DNA from: Sedimenticola sp.
GTDB lineage: Bacteria; Pseudomonadota; Gammaproteobacteria; Chromatiales; Chromatiaceae
Direction of reading: 5' to 3'
NCBI GenBank assembly: GCA_026994195.1
Contig: JALWRH010000071.1
Location: 1 to 55,289 of the forward strand
DNA length: 55,289 bases
Shown one piece after another: positions 1 to 8,027 of the stretch (within the stretch, counting starts at the first letter, position 1; each line of letters starts with the position of its first letter). Under the pieces are notes generated by a model. It did no database searches and was not told the origin of the DNA. It was given only the letters and a program-made list of their open reading frames with translations. The position numbers and the translations under genes are program-made.

Positions 1-1
1 G

Positions 2-1483
2 GCCTTGTATGCCTGGACCCTTTATGCCAAGCCTGCTCTGGAAGTGCGCCAGCGCATGGGCATGTTTGCCGGGATGCGGGCTGCTGCTCTGGGCTGGGGG
101 CGCCGAGATGGCAAGGGCCGCATGAGCCTGGTGGTGGATGCGCCGAGAAACATGGGGCTTGCGAGCTTCCTGCCTGCTGTTAGCAATGACTATTCTGACC
201 TGGCCAGCCGGGGCGAGCCGGAATGGCTACTGTCCCTGAACGTGCCGGGGCAGGCGTTGTTGCAGATGGCCGAGGGGGTTCAGGATGGAACGCCTGAATC
301 GGCACAGGCATTCCAACAGCGCAAGGCGGATATAGCGGATTCCGTCGGCATCAGCCTGGAGCGCCTGGTGGCGGCCCTGGGGCCGGAAATCGTGATGTTT
401 GGTGACCGGGCCGGCAGTTTTCTTGCCGTGCGGAACAATGATCCTGAAGCGGCGGACAAGTTGCTGGCCTATGTAACCGCCAACTATTCCGTGGCAGACC
501 GGATGCAGGAGTTCGGGGGGCGGGCCTATCATCACCTGAAACTGGAGATGCTCCCGGAACCGGCAGGAAAATCCGACCGGGATCCTCTTGATGACTATGT
601 ACAGGCCGTGTTGTCCCGGGATCATATCTACTGGGTCAGGGATGGAAAATGGCTGCTCTTCTCGCACCTGCCCCAGCCGCTGTTCGACCGGTACCGGCTG
701 GATGACCCCGTGGTCCTGGACGACTGGCTGAAGACCCGCCAGCGCCAGCAGGCTGACCATGCCCTGCTGTTGGTATCAGCCCGCATGGACGACATACCCC
801 GTACGCTCTACTATGCCTATCTGTCGGTCTATCAGGGCCTTGCCGATATGCTGCACATTCCTTTCGATCCCTTTGACTTTCCGGGGGCAGTGGAACTGAA
901 TCTGCCCGCTAGTGGCGGCTACGGGGTGGAACTGAATCTGGAGGATCCTTACCTGAGCCTGGAATTCAGCTTCGAGGACAATCCCCTGGAAGCCTTGAGT
1001 GGTGGCAATGCGGCAACCAGCGCCGCCATGGCCGGTATCCTGGCAGCGATTGCGATTCCCGCCTACAAGGATTATCTCAACCGGTCCAGCGTGGCCCAGG
1101 CCATCAACCTAAGCAGCAGCGTAAAAGCCGCCATCGCCAGCTATCACGCAGGCACAGGATATCTGCCGCCGGATGCCCAGACGGCAGGCATTGATACGCA
1201 AGCCCTGTTGTCCGGACAGGATGCCCCTGCCTCCCTGGAAGTCATCGATGGCGCTATTGTCATTGCTTTCAAGGGGGATTCTCCGGACATGGCCGGCAAG
1301 ACCCTGAGCCTGATGCCCTATGCTGCCGCCGGGAAGCTGGGCGTAGGCCTGGTCTGGCGCTGCGGTAACGCGCCCCGGCCAGAAAACAGTAGGAAGAATG
1401 CCTTGACTACGGCGGCGGGTAAGGCGCCGGTTTACCGGCCAAGCAACCTGTCACCCCGTTACCTGCCTGCAAACTGCCGCTGA
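2..1483 (+). CDS. Protein of unknown function with C-terminal pilin-like domain (5' end outside window)
   Basis: The reading frame is open from the window edge, so the real start lies upstream and only the C-terminal ~490 residues are seen. The first ~330 residues form a large mixed domain that resembles DUF3352-type proteins only loosely; I cannot assign it a function. At nucleotides ~1020-1085 there is a stretch reading AGILAAIAIPAYKDYL, the sequence found right after the cleavage site of type IVa pilins, and the C-terminus carries the matching pilin head ending (a WRCG motif, then YLPANCR, giving the usual disulfide pair). The prepilin leader (GFTLIE-type) is absent in front of it, so this is an internal pilin module, not a normal pilin. 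The stop codon is 3 bp before lnt, so the two genes are probably cotranscribed. The pilin resemblance is clear; the role is unknown. Confidence 0.75.
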   Translation, partial: ALYAWTLYAKPALEVRQRMGMFAGMRAAALGWGRRDGKGRMSLVVDAPRNMGLASFLPAVSNDYSDLASRGEPEWLLSLNVPGQALLQMAEGVQDGTPESAQAFQQRKADIADSVGISLERLVAALGPEIVMFGDRAGSFLAVRNNDPEAADKLLAYVTANYSVADRMQEFGGRAYHHLKLEMLPEPAGKSDRDPLDDYVQAVLSRDHIYWVRDGKWLLFSHLPQPLFDRYRLDDPVVLDDWLKTRQRQQADHALLLVSARMDDIPRTLYYAYLSVYQGLADMLHIPFDPFDFPGAVELNLPASGGYGVELNLEDPYLSLEFSFEDNPLEALSGGNAATSAAMAGILAAIAIPAYKDYLNRSSVAQAINLSSSVKAAIASYHAGTGYLPPDAQTAGIDTQALLSGQDAPASLEVIDGAIVIAFKGDSPDMAGKTLSLMPYAAAGKLGVGLVWRCGNAPRPENSRKNALTTAAGKAPVYRPSNLSPRYLPANCR

Positions 1484-1486
1484 GGC

Positions 1487-2974
1487 ATGGCTTTTCCTGG
1501 CAGCTATCTCCTGCGCCTGGTGCTGGCACTGGCTGGCGGCGCCCTGTGCGTGCTGGCTTTTGCGCCGTTCTCCCTGGAGTGGGTGGCTCCCCTGTCCCTG
1601 GCGCTGCTGTTCTTTCTTTGGATGGAAGAGACCCCAGGCCGGGCCTTCTGGCTGGGCTGGAGCTGGGGCGCTGGCTGCATGGGATTCGGCGTTTTCTGGT
1701 TGCACAACAGCATTGCCCAGTTTGGCGGCTTGAACCTGCCCCTGGCCGTTTTTATCACTCTGGTGTTTGCGCTTTTTCTGGCTCTGTTTCCAGGGCTGGC
1801 GGGATGGGTGGCAAACCGCCTTGCCAGGGGCAGACTACCCCGGCTGCTGTTGGCGTATCCCGCTTCCTGGGTGCTGCTGGAATGGTCCCGCAGCTGGTTG
1901 CTCACGGGGTTTCCCTGGTTGAGCCTGGGTTACTCGCAGATAGACAGTGTTCTGGCCGGGTACGCCCCTGTGTTGGGTGTCTATGGCGTAAGCTTGGTGA
2001 CCGCGCTGATGGGCAGCAGTCTTCTTTTGTGGCGTACCCCCTGGGTGGTGCTGCTGCCTCTTCTGGGACTGGGGGGCTGGATGTTGCAGAAAGTCTCCTG
2101 GACGAGCGAGGCCGGGGCGCCATTCACTGCCAGCCTGGTGCAGGCCAGTATTCCTCAACAGCAGAAATGGTTGTCCTCTCAGCTGCGCCCCACCCTGGAA
2201 TTCTATGTGTCGGAAACTGAAAAGCTGGAGCACAGCCGCCTGACCGTCTGGCCCGAAACCGCCGTACCGGCTTTTGCAAACAAGGTGGAGGCGGCTTTCC
2301 TGCAGCCCTTGCATGAACGCCTGCAAGACCAGGGCAGGGATCTGCTGGTGGGCATTCCTGTGCGTGAGAAGGATGGCCGTTACTATAACAGCCTTCTGGC
2401 CCTGGGGACTTCCGGGCGGGGGAGGTACGACAAGCGCCACCTGGTGCCCTTTGGTGAATTCATGCCCTTTGCCCGCTGGTTGCAGCCTCTGGTGCGCATG
2501 CTGGCCATTCCCATGTCATCGTTCAGCGCCGGGGATGCCGGTGAGCAGCCACTGCTGAAACTGGCGGGATATCCGGCGGGGGTTTCCATCTGCTATGAAG
2601 ACGCCTTTCCCGCGGAAAGCGTTCAGGCTTTGCCCGAGGCGGCCTTTCTGTTGAATGCCAGCAACGATGCCTGGTTCGGGAACTCTCTGGCGCCGCACCA
2701 GCATCTCGAAATGGCCCGTATGCGCGCCCTGGAAAACGGGCGCTACATGCTGCGCGCCACCAATACGGGTATATCCGCCATCGTGGATGACAAGGGGCGG
2801 TTGCTCAGGGTGCTTTCCTGGGGGGAGCGGGGGGTGATCAGCGCGCCTGTCAGGCCCATGGCCGGAAGCACTCCGTGGGCTCTGGGGGGCAACGGACCAT
2901 TGCTGTTGATACTTTTCCTGATGCTTCTGGGAGCTTATCTGCGCTCCCCCGGTGGGGCGCCTTCCAGGCCCTGA
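1487..2974 (+). CDS. lnt: Apolipoprotein N-acyltransferase
   Basis: Lnt moves an acyl chain from a phospholipid to the N-terminal cysteine of apolipoproteins, the last step of lipoprotein maturation in the inner membrane. The 495-residue length fits the family. The first ~200 residues are a run of hydrophobic helices; the periplasmic nitrilase-like domain follows with the full catalytic triad: Glu257 (VWPET), Lys316 (RYDKRHLVPFGE) and Cys369 (SICYED). The start ATG lies 3 bp after the preceding gene, suggesting translational coupling. The 3' end overlaps the convergent small lipoprotein gene by 40 bp. In many gammaproteobacteria lnt follows corC (ybeX); here it follows a pilin-domain protein instead. 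Confidence 0.97.
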   Translation: MAFPGSYLLRLVLALAGGALCVLAFAPFSLEWVAPLSLALLFFLWMEETPGRAFWLGWSWGAGCMGFGVFWLHNSIAQFGGLNLPLAVFITLVFALFLALFPGLAGWVANRLARGRLPRLLLAYPASWVLLEWSRSWLLTGFPWLSLGYSQIDSVLAGYAPVLGVYGVSLVTALMGSSLLLWRTPWVVLLPLLGLGGWMLQKVSWTSEAGAPFTASLVQASIPQQQKWLSSQLRPTLEFYVSETEKLEHSRLTVWPETAVPAFANKVEAAFLQPLHERLQDQGRDLLVGIPVREKDGRYYNSLLALGTSGRGRYDKRHLVPFGEFMPFARWLQPLVRMLAIPMSSFSAGDAGEQPLLKLAGYPAGVSICYEDAFPAESVQALPEAAFLLNASNDAWFGNSLAPHQHLEMARMRALENGRYMLRATNTGISAIVDDKGRLLRVLSWGERGVISAPVRPMAGSTPWALGGNGPLLLILFLMLLGAYLRSPGGAPSRP

Positions 2975-3156
2975 AGGCGGAGTTTTTCAGCTTCCAGACG
3001 TTGTTGTTCCAGTTCGTATTTAAGTACTTCTGCTTTCTGGAAGATTTCCTCGGCCTCTGCTGACCAGGGTTCTGCAGATACGGGGGGCTTGTCCGGGGAC
3101 TGTTCACAGGCTGTTGCCAGAACAAGGGTTTGTGTCAAAATCAGCCAGTGTTTCAT
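2935..3156 (-). CDS. Small putative lipoprotein
   Basis: A 73-residue protein beginning [17 protein letters not shown]. The N-terminus is a short lipoprotein signal peptide with Cys17 as the likely lipidated residue; the lipobox (ATAC) is acceptable but not perfect. The mature part is Pro/Glu-rich and then a charged helix (residues ~35-65, rich in Glu, Leu, Gln), possibly a short coiled coil. No family was recognised. It overlaps the end of lnt on the other strand, and its start lies only 22 bp from the ridA start, so a divergent promoter would have to sit inside that gap or inside the coding regions. It may be a real small gene or a fortuitous frame; the lipobox and helical tail favour real. 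Confidence 0.5.
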   Translation of the reverse strand: MKHWLILTQTLVLATACEQSPDKPPVSAEPWSAEAEEIFQKAEVLKYELEQQRLEAEKLRLQGLEGAPPGERR

Positions 3157-3178
3157 ACAGCTAACTATAGGTGAAAAA

Positions 3179-3562
3179 ATGAAAAAAGAAATCATCAGCA
3201 CTGATAAGGCTCCCCAGGCCATAGGCACTTATTCTCAGGCTGTGAAAGTGGGCCATACTGTGTACCTTTCGGGTCAGATTCCCCTGGTTCCGGAGACCAT
3301 GGAAATGGTGGAAGGGGATATGGAGGCGCAGATACGCCGGGTGTTCGATAACCTGCAGGCGGTGGCCAATGCGGCGGGTGGAAGCCTGGCGGATGTTGCC
3401 AAGCTGAATATTTTTCTTACGGATTTATCCCATTTCCCCCTGGTGAACCAGGTCATGGCGGAATATTTCGACCAGCCTTATCCGGCCCGGGCCGCTATCG
3501 GTGTGGCCTCTCTGCCCAAGGAGGCCGGGGTGGAAATGGATGCTGTCATGGAGTTAATCTAA
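3179..3562 (+). CDS. ridA: RidA family reactive imine/enamine deaminase
   Basis: RidA hydrolyses reactive 2-aminoacrylate and related enamines released by PLP enzymes such as threonine dehydratase. The 127-residue length matches the family. Visible family marks are the N-terminal [12 protein letters not shown] block, YLSGQIPL, the substrate-binding Arg104 in YPARAAIGV and Glu119 near the C-terminus. The start chosen is the ATG at 3179 that gives the usual [13 protein letters not shown]-terminus; the purine-rich stretch before it is a weak ribosome site. In many bacteria ridA sits beside spoT; that is not seen here. Confidence 0.95.
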   Translation: MKKEIISTDKAPQAIGTYSQAVKVGHTVYLSGQIPLVPETMEMVEGDMEAQIRRVFDNLQAVANAAGGSLADVAKLNIFLTDLSHFPLVNQVMAEYFDQPYPARAAIGVASLPKEAGVEMDAVMELI

Positions 3563-3585
3563 CAGGGCTCGATTCGATACGGCGG

Positions 3586-3615
3586 CTGAGGGCGATACAC
3601 TTGGTCGCCGGGTCA
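3586..3615 (+). repeat. Palindromic repeat family, copy A
   Basis: One of three copies of an imperfect palindrome in this window. The core is GGCGA...TTGGTCGCCGGG. It matches copy B (28864-28893, minus strand) at 25 of 30 positions without gaps, and its 19-base core matches copy C (27893-27922) at 17 of 19. This copy lies between ridA and the diguanylate cyclase gene and contains the stop codon of the latter. Confidence 0.55.
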
Positions 3616-5238
3616 ATCGTGGGTGCCGTACACGCACTGGTTGCGCCCGTTGTGCTTGGCTCTGTACAGGCAGAGATCGGCATCGTGGAGCATGGCTTCA
3701 AAATCCTTCAGGGAGGTTTGATCGCTGATGCCAAAACTCAGGGTGACGGTCAGTTCCGGGTGCAGTTCCGGCCAGGGATGTTTCTCGATGGCCCGGCGTA
3801 TGTTTTCACAGGCCAGCAGGGCTTCCCGGCCGGCGGTTTGTGGGAAGGCGAGTACGAACTCTTCTCCACCATAGCGCGCAACCAGGTCTCCTTCACGCAC
3901 ATTGTCCCGTAACAGTCCGGCGATGATTTTGAGCACCTGGTCGCCCATGGCATGAGACCACCGATCATTAATCCGTTTGAAGTGGTCGATATCGCACAGA
4001 ACCACTGACAGGGGCTGTTGGTTCCTGTGCGCGCGGCAGAATTCGAGTTTCAGCTGCTGTATGAGATAGCGCCGGTTGAACAGTCCGGTCAGCTGGTCTT
4101 CCTGGGACAGTTTTTCCAGTTTTTCATGCAGCTGCCGGGCTTCTTCCAGGGCTTGTGCCAGCTCGACGTTTTTCAGGCGGTAAATTCGGTTTTCCTTTTC
4201 AGTCTGCTCCAGGTCATGACGGATGCGCATGCCCTGGATCTTTCCATTGGACTCAGCATTGAACACCTCTTTCTCCACCGTATGGTAGTTGCGCAGGTGC
4301 TGTAGGGCTTCCGTGGGATTGCCCAGGGCTTCATGAATATCTGCCAGCAACTCATGGGCCTTGAATATTTCGGGCTTGCTATGGGTCTGCCTGGCGACTT
4401 CCAGAGCCCGCGTTCCCAGTTCCAGGGCTCGCTCCAGGTGTTTCTGGCTGAACTCCATTTCGGCGAAGTCCCGGCAGATCTCTGACAGATAGTAGGGACT
4501 GTCCACCTCCTGGATGATTTTGAGTGCTGTCTCGAAGTTGTGCATGGCTTCTTCCGTCCGCCCCAGAGCCGCCAGAGCCTTGGCCAGATTGCCTCTGGCG
4601 GCACCAGTAAACAGCAGGTGTTTTTCCTGTTCCATGAGCCGCACGCTCTTCTGGTGCGCTTCAAGGGCGTCTTCAAAATTTCCCAGGTTGCGATGTGCCA
4701 GCCCGATGTTGTTCAATGAGACGGCGATACTGATGGGATTTGCGTCCTGTTCAGTCTTGATGCGATAGGCCTGCAGATAGTTTTCCAGCGAACTGGCGTG
4801 ATCCTCCATCTTTGCATAGGTCACACCGATGGAATGCAGGGCATCGGCAGCGCCGAGCTTATCCTTTTCCTCCATGAGAATCTTCCTTTTCCGCATGAGC
4901 ACTTCAAGGGATTCGGGAAACATGCCCAGGGCCTGGTAGGTGCTGCCCAGAACGCCTAGTGCTTCTGCCTGCAGATGGGGAAAATCATTCTCTTCCGTGC
5001 TCACGAGCGGGAGCGCCGTATCCAGCGTCTCCTGGTAGCGTCCTGCATACATAAGTCCCTGAGCCAGAAGAATATGTGCGCGTATGGCTTGTTCAGCAGC
5101 GCCTGTTTTCTTGGCAAGCCCGATGGCCTGTCTGGCCAGGTCGATGGCCCTTGGTGGTTCATCCTTACTGATTTTTTCTGCTTCCTCCAACAGGTTGTCA
5201 AGGCTGGCCTTATGGTTGTTGTCTTCTGAGCTGCTCAT
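3613..5238 (-). CDS. Cytosolic TPR-repeat diguanylate cyclase
   Basis: A 541-residue protein that should make cyclic di-GMP. Residues ~20-330 are a solenoid of tetratricopeptide repeats (recurrent patterns such as LNNIGLAHRNLGNFEDALEAHQKS), followed by a coiled-coil linker (~335-375) and a C-terminal GGDEF domain. The active-site motif is GGEEF at residues 457-461. An RxxD inhibitory site (Arg448-Asp451) stands five residues before it, so product inhibition is expected. No signal peptide or membrane helix is visible, so the TPR part probably senses a protein or peptide partner in the cytoplasm. The stop codon lies inside repeat copy A. The gene starts 42 bp after yjbQ, in the same direction, and may share its transcript. 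Confidence 0.93.
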   Translation of the reverse strand: MSSSEDNNHKASLDNLLEEAEKISKDEPPRAIDLARQAIGLAKKTGAAEQAIRAHILLAQGLMYAGRYQETLDTALPLVSTEENDFPHLQAEALGVLGSTYQALGMFPESLEVLMRKRKILMEEKDKLGAADALHSIGVTYAKMEDHASSLENYLQAYRIKTEQDANPISIAVSLNNIGLAHRNLGNFEDALEAHQKSVRLMEQEKHLLFTGAARGNLAKALAALGRTEEAMHNFETALKIIQEVDSPYYLSEICRDFAEMEFSQKHLERALELGTRALEVARQTHSKPEIFKAHELLADIHEALGNPTEALQHLRNYHTVEKEVFNAESNGKIQGMRIRHDLEQTEKENRIYRLKNVELAQALEEARQLHEKLEKLSQEDQLTGLFNRRYLIQQLKLEFCRAHRNQQPLSVVLCDIDHFKRINDRWSHAMGDQVLKIIAGLLRDNVREGDLVARYGGEEFVLAFPQTAGREALLACENIRRAIEKHPWPELHPELTVTLSFGISDQTSLKDFEAMLHDADLCLYRAKHNGRNQCVYGTHD

Positions 5239-5280
5239 GTAGATCCTTCGTCCATGGTGGATATCCTATAGAGGTAGACC

Positions 5281-5694
5281 TCATCCCAGAGCCGTGATGA
5301 CGATACGCCGGTGGTGGGACATGCTGCGGTGCTCATACAGATAAATACCCTGCCATGTACCAAGAACCAGGCGGCCCTGGCTGATGGGCAGTGTAAGATC
5401 CATGTTGGTGAGTATGGAACGTACATGGGCAGGCATGTCGTCAGGACCTTCAGCGGTATGACGGAACAGGGGAGAGCCGTCCGGTACGGTATCGGCAAGG
5501 AAAGCCTCCAGGTCCTGGTGCACTTGGGGGTCCGCATTCTCGCACAGAATCAGGGAGGCGCTGGTATGGCGTACGAAGACGTGGCAGATACCGGTTTGTA
5601 TGCCCGCCCGGCTGACCACGGCAGCCACTTCCTGACTGATATCCATGGTGCCTCTGCCGGGGGTTCTGATTTCCAGGGTTTCTTGGTAGCTCAT
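5281..5694 (-). CDS. yjbQ: YjbQ/UPF0047 family protein
   Basis: A 137-residue member of the UPF0047 family, single-domain proteins sometimes annotated as secondary thiamine-phosphate synthase. It has the conserved blocks of the family: HTSASLIL-ENADP (residues ~43-56), HTAEGPDDMPAHVRSILT (~79-96) and GRLVLGTWQGIYLYEHR (~107-123). The histidines and acidic residues in these blocks are the presumed metal/substrate site. Its physiological role is uncertain in the family as a whole. It is upstream of, and codirectional with, the TPR-GGDEF gene. Confidence 0.93.
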   Translation of the reverse strand: MSYQETLEIRTPGRGTMDISQEVAAVVSRAGIQTGICHVFVRHTSASLILCENADPQVHQDLEAFLADTVPDGSPLFRHTAEGPDDMPAHVRSILTNMDLTLPISQGRLVLGTWQGIYLYEHRSMSHHRRIVITALG

Positions 5695-5731
5695 ATACAG
5701 TTGGTCATGGCGAAGGAAAGTACATTGCCTG

Positions 5732-6328
5732 CTACTTTAGGATAAAAAAAAGCCCCCTGCCAGGCAGAGGGCTTTTTTGTCGGTCTGAGCAAGAACTATA
5801 CAGGTTGAAGGTATTGGTCAGGAATACTGCCATTTGATCCCGGTTCACGTCGGCATCCGGGCAGTAGTTGCCACTACCGCAACCACTGGTGATTCCGTCA
5901 CTGGCCAGTTTTTTGATCCATGCGCCAGCCCAATGGGAAGCTGGAACATCGGCAAAGGTCTGCCTTTGAGTGATGTGGATTTTTACTGCATCCCATCCAT
6001 CACTGTCATTGTTATAGCCGTCCGCATCTATTCCATTGTCATATATCACACCCAGCCAGTAATCGCTGGTGGGAGTATCCAGAGGAATGGTCACATTGAT
6101 CATATTGATAGTGATATTCTGTATGGCGACGAATGTCCACGTATGCTGTTGGCTGCTCAGCAGGATATCAATGGTGGAGATGTTGTCGTTGGTGGACAGG
6201 TAGACCTTGAAAGGGCGTACTGCCGAAGCGGAAGTGCCATTTTTCTTTGGCGGCTTGTTAGCGCAAGTCTGTGCCTGGAGAAAACTGTTGGGGAATTTTC
6301 CTTTGCACTGGCGTGATGATGGCTCTTA
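5732..6328 (-). pseudogene. CARDB + SLH tail detached from the beta-helix gene by a frameshift
   Basis: Reading the minus strand from 6328 to 5732 gives an open frame with no plausible start at its upstream end but with clear domain content. From ~6250 downwards come KKNGTSASAV and VYLSTNDNISTIDILL, the strand pattern of a CARDB cell-adhesion domain, ending at YWLGVIYDNGIDADG. Then comes one SLH repeat (TFADVPASHWAGAWIKKLASDGITSGCG...CPD...NRDQMAVFL) like those of the metalloprotease at 38.9 kb. The front of the CARDB domain (LRAIITPVQRKIPQQFSPGTDL) is encoded in the neighbouring frame, at the end of the beta-helix ORF. Removing one base near 6260 would fuse the two. At the other end, after the usual SLH ending NTFNL, translation continues 24 codons through the terminator hairpin, as if the stop codon had also been lost. 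Confidence 0.7.
5744..5778 (-). terminator. Rho-independent terminator, usable in both directions
   Basis: A 9-bp stem (GCCCCCTGC/GCAGAGGGC, one mismatch) with a 3-nt loop at 5752-5772 is flanked by an A-run on the left and a T-run on the right, so it can terminate on either strand. It serves the minus-strand beta-helix/SLH gene. Oddly, that gene's present reading frame runs straight through the hairpin and stops at 5732. Confidence 0.85.
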
Positions 6329-7778
6329 AGACTCCTCCATGTTCCCAGGGACCGGCGCTGACAGGATTTGTGCGCGGTCTGCCTTCCATGTCCATGGGAG
6401 TGGTGGGCAGCAAAGGGTCTGAATCGAGAAATGGTGCTGTTTTTCCTGGGCGATAGTCTGTTGCCTTGCCCATTCCGTTTGCAGGGAATCGATTGAACCA
6501 TTGGCTGTCGAAGCGATTGAGCCGCTGTTCGCTTCGGCCGGGAGAAAAGCCATCGAAGCGGCCGCCAATATAGACGTTACCGCTGAACAGGTTGTGAGTC
6601 ACTGTGTCCTGGTCGACCTCCACCAGCACCGTATCGGGGTTGGTGCTGATTTTGCCGCCGCTTGCCTTTATGCCCAGCAGAATATTGTTGCGAATCTGAT
6701 TGCCATCGGAATAGACGACGGTTTGCAAGACATGGCGGCTGTTGTTGCCAATGAAAAGATTGTGTTCGATGCGGTTGTCGCTGGATCCCAGTTGAGGCAC
6801 ATCGGTTTCCTGCCAGAAGCTGGTGCCATGACGGGTATAAGGACCGATGATATTGTTGCGCAGTACAGCATTGCGCACGGAGGTGAAATTTGGCCCGACA
6901 TCGCTATTGTGGAAATAATTGCTCTCTACCAGAATGTATTCGGAAACGCCCTGTCCCAGTTGCTCCAGAGCGCTGCCGTAGCAGCGCGGGTCATCATAGG
7001 GGATGTCATCGTCTTCACAGGTGCTGATGGGGTCGGCGTTGATCTGAAAATCGGAACTGCTGTTGTCGTAGAGTTCATTGTTCCGGACCACGGCCCAATC
7101 GCCGCCATTGGATAGGTAGATGCCGTGGCCATCCCCATCGCCGCCGCCATGCCCCTTGTTACCGTCCAGCACCAGCCAGTCGGACTGGCCGGAGAAAAAA
7201 GGGTCCTTGTATTGATCTGCGGCTTCGGTATTGAGGATGGCGACGCCTTTTTGATGACCGGGAGCGGCGTAATCCAGCCCCACCGCGCGCACACCATAGT
7301 TGCCTCCGTTCAGTCTGAAACCATCGATAGCCACATAGTTGGCGCCTTCCAGGTTAAAGCAGGTGGCTCTTCCTGTGTTGCAGCAATCGATGCTCACCGC
7401 CGGGGACTCGGCTTTGATGGTGATGGGTTTATCGTAAGTGCCTGACTGACTGTCATCCAGTTCCCAGCATCCCTGGTACTGTCCGTCGTGAAAGAGTATC
7501 TGATCGCCTGCCTGGACCTGGGAAAAGGCATTGTCTGCTGACATGGGGGCGCCGGAGCTGCCGTTGCCGCCACCCTGTGGACTGACATGCAGCACGCGGT
7601 CCGGGGTATAGTTTCTGTCGGTATAGTAGCGGTTGAAGCGCTCCTGGACACCAAAGAACAAATCCCCTCTTTGCGGAGCGTTGACCAAGCTCTGGTACGG
7701 GGCTGAGTTGGCTGTAGCAACCAACATCAGCAGCAAGCCAAAGCCCGCCATGGGCAGGATTTTCAGTTGTTGGTGCAT
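6258..7778 (-). CDS. Secreted right-handed beta-helix protein (probably frameshifted)
   Basis: 506 residues. The N-terminus MHQQLKILPMAGFGLLLMLVATANSA is a signal peptide. The body has the repeating pattern of a pectate-lyase-like parallel beta-helix: stacked turns such as IDGFRLNGGNYGVRA, WAVVRNNELYDN, ILVESNYFHNS, NAVLRNNIIG and NRIEHNLFIGNNSRH. An early DGQYQGCWELDDSQSGTYDKPITIKAE block is typical of secreted polysaccharide lyases and adhesins. The helix ends near PWEHGG. The last ~20 residues look like the first strand of a CARDB domain that continues in another frame (see 5732-6328). A polysaccharide-binding or -cleaving role is likely but no catalytic residues can be named. A GGAG ribosome site precedes the ATG. 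Confidence 0.8.
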   Translation of the reverse strand: MHQQLKILPMAGFGLLLMLVATANSAPYQSLVNAPQRGDLFFGVQERFNRYYTDRNYTPDRVLHVSPQGGGNGSSGAPMSADNAFSQVQAGDQILFHDGQYQGCWELDDSQSGTYDKPITIKAESPAVSIDCCNTGRATCFNLEGANYVAIDGFRLNGGNYGVRAVGLDYAAPGHQKGVAILNTEAADQYKDPFFSGQSDWLVLDGNKGHGGGDGDGHGIYLSNGGDWAVVRNNELYDNSSSDFQINADPISTCEDDDIPYDDPRCYGSALEQLGQGVSEYILVESNYFHNSDVGPNFTSVRNAVLRNNIIGPYTRHGTSFWQETDVPQLGSSDNRIEHNLFIGNNSRHVLQTVVYSDGNQIRNNILLGIKASGGKISTNPDTVLVEVDQDTVTHNLFSGNVYIGGRFDGFSPGRSEQRLNRFDSQWFNRFPANGMGKATDYRPGKTAPFLDSDPLLPTTPMDMEGRPRTNPVSAGPWEHGGVLRAIITPVQRKIPQQFSPGTDLR

Positions 7779-8027
7779 GCTCTATTCTCCGTTCGCCAGT
7801 CCATGTGCGCTTCCTTCAGTAAAACCTTAGTCCTTACTTTGGGCGTTGTCTATGCAGGGGCCTTTTAGATCAGTTGTCCGGTTAGGGGTGTTGGCGCTAA
7901 TATGATCGAATCAGCTCTGTACAAGGTGCCTGCTGAAACCAGTCATCTGAGGGTGGACGGGTTTGCGAATCTGTCTGGGTAAAGTATTCAAAAGGTATGC
8001 TGGGGCAACAACCTGTGAGGAAGAACC

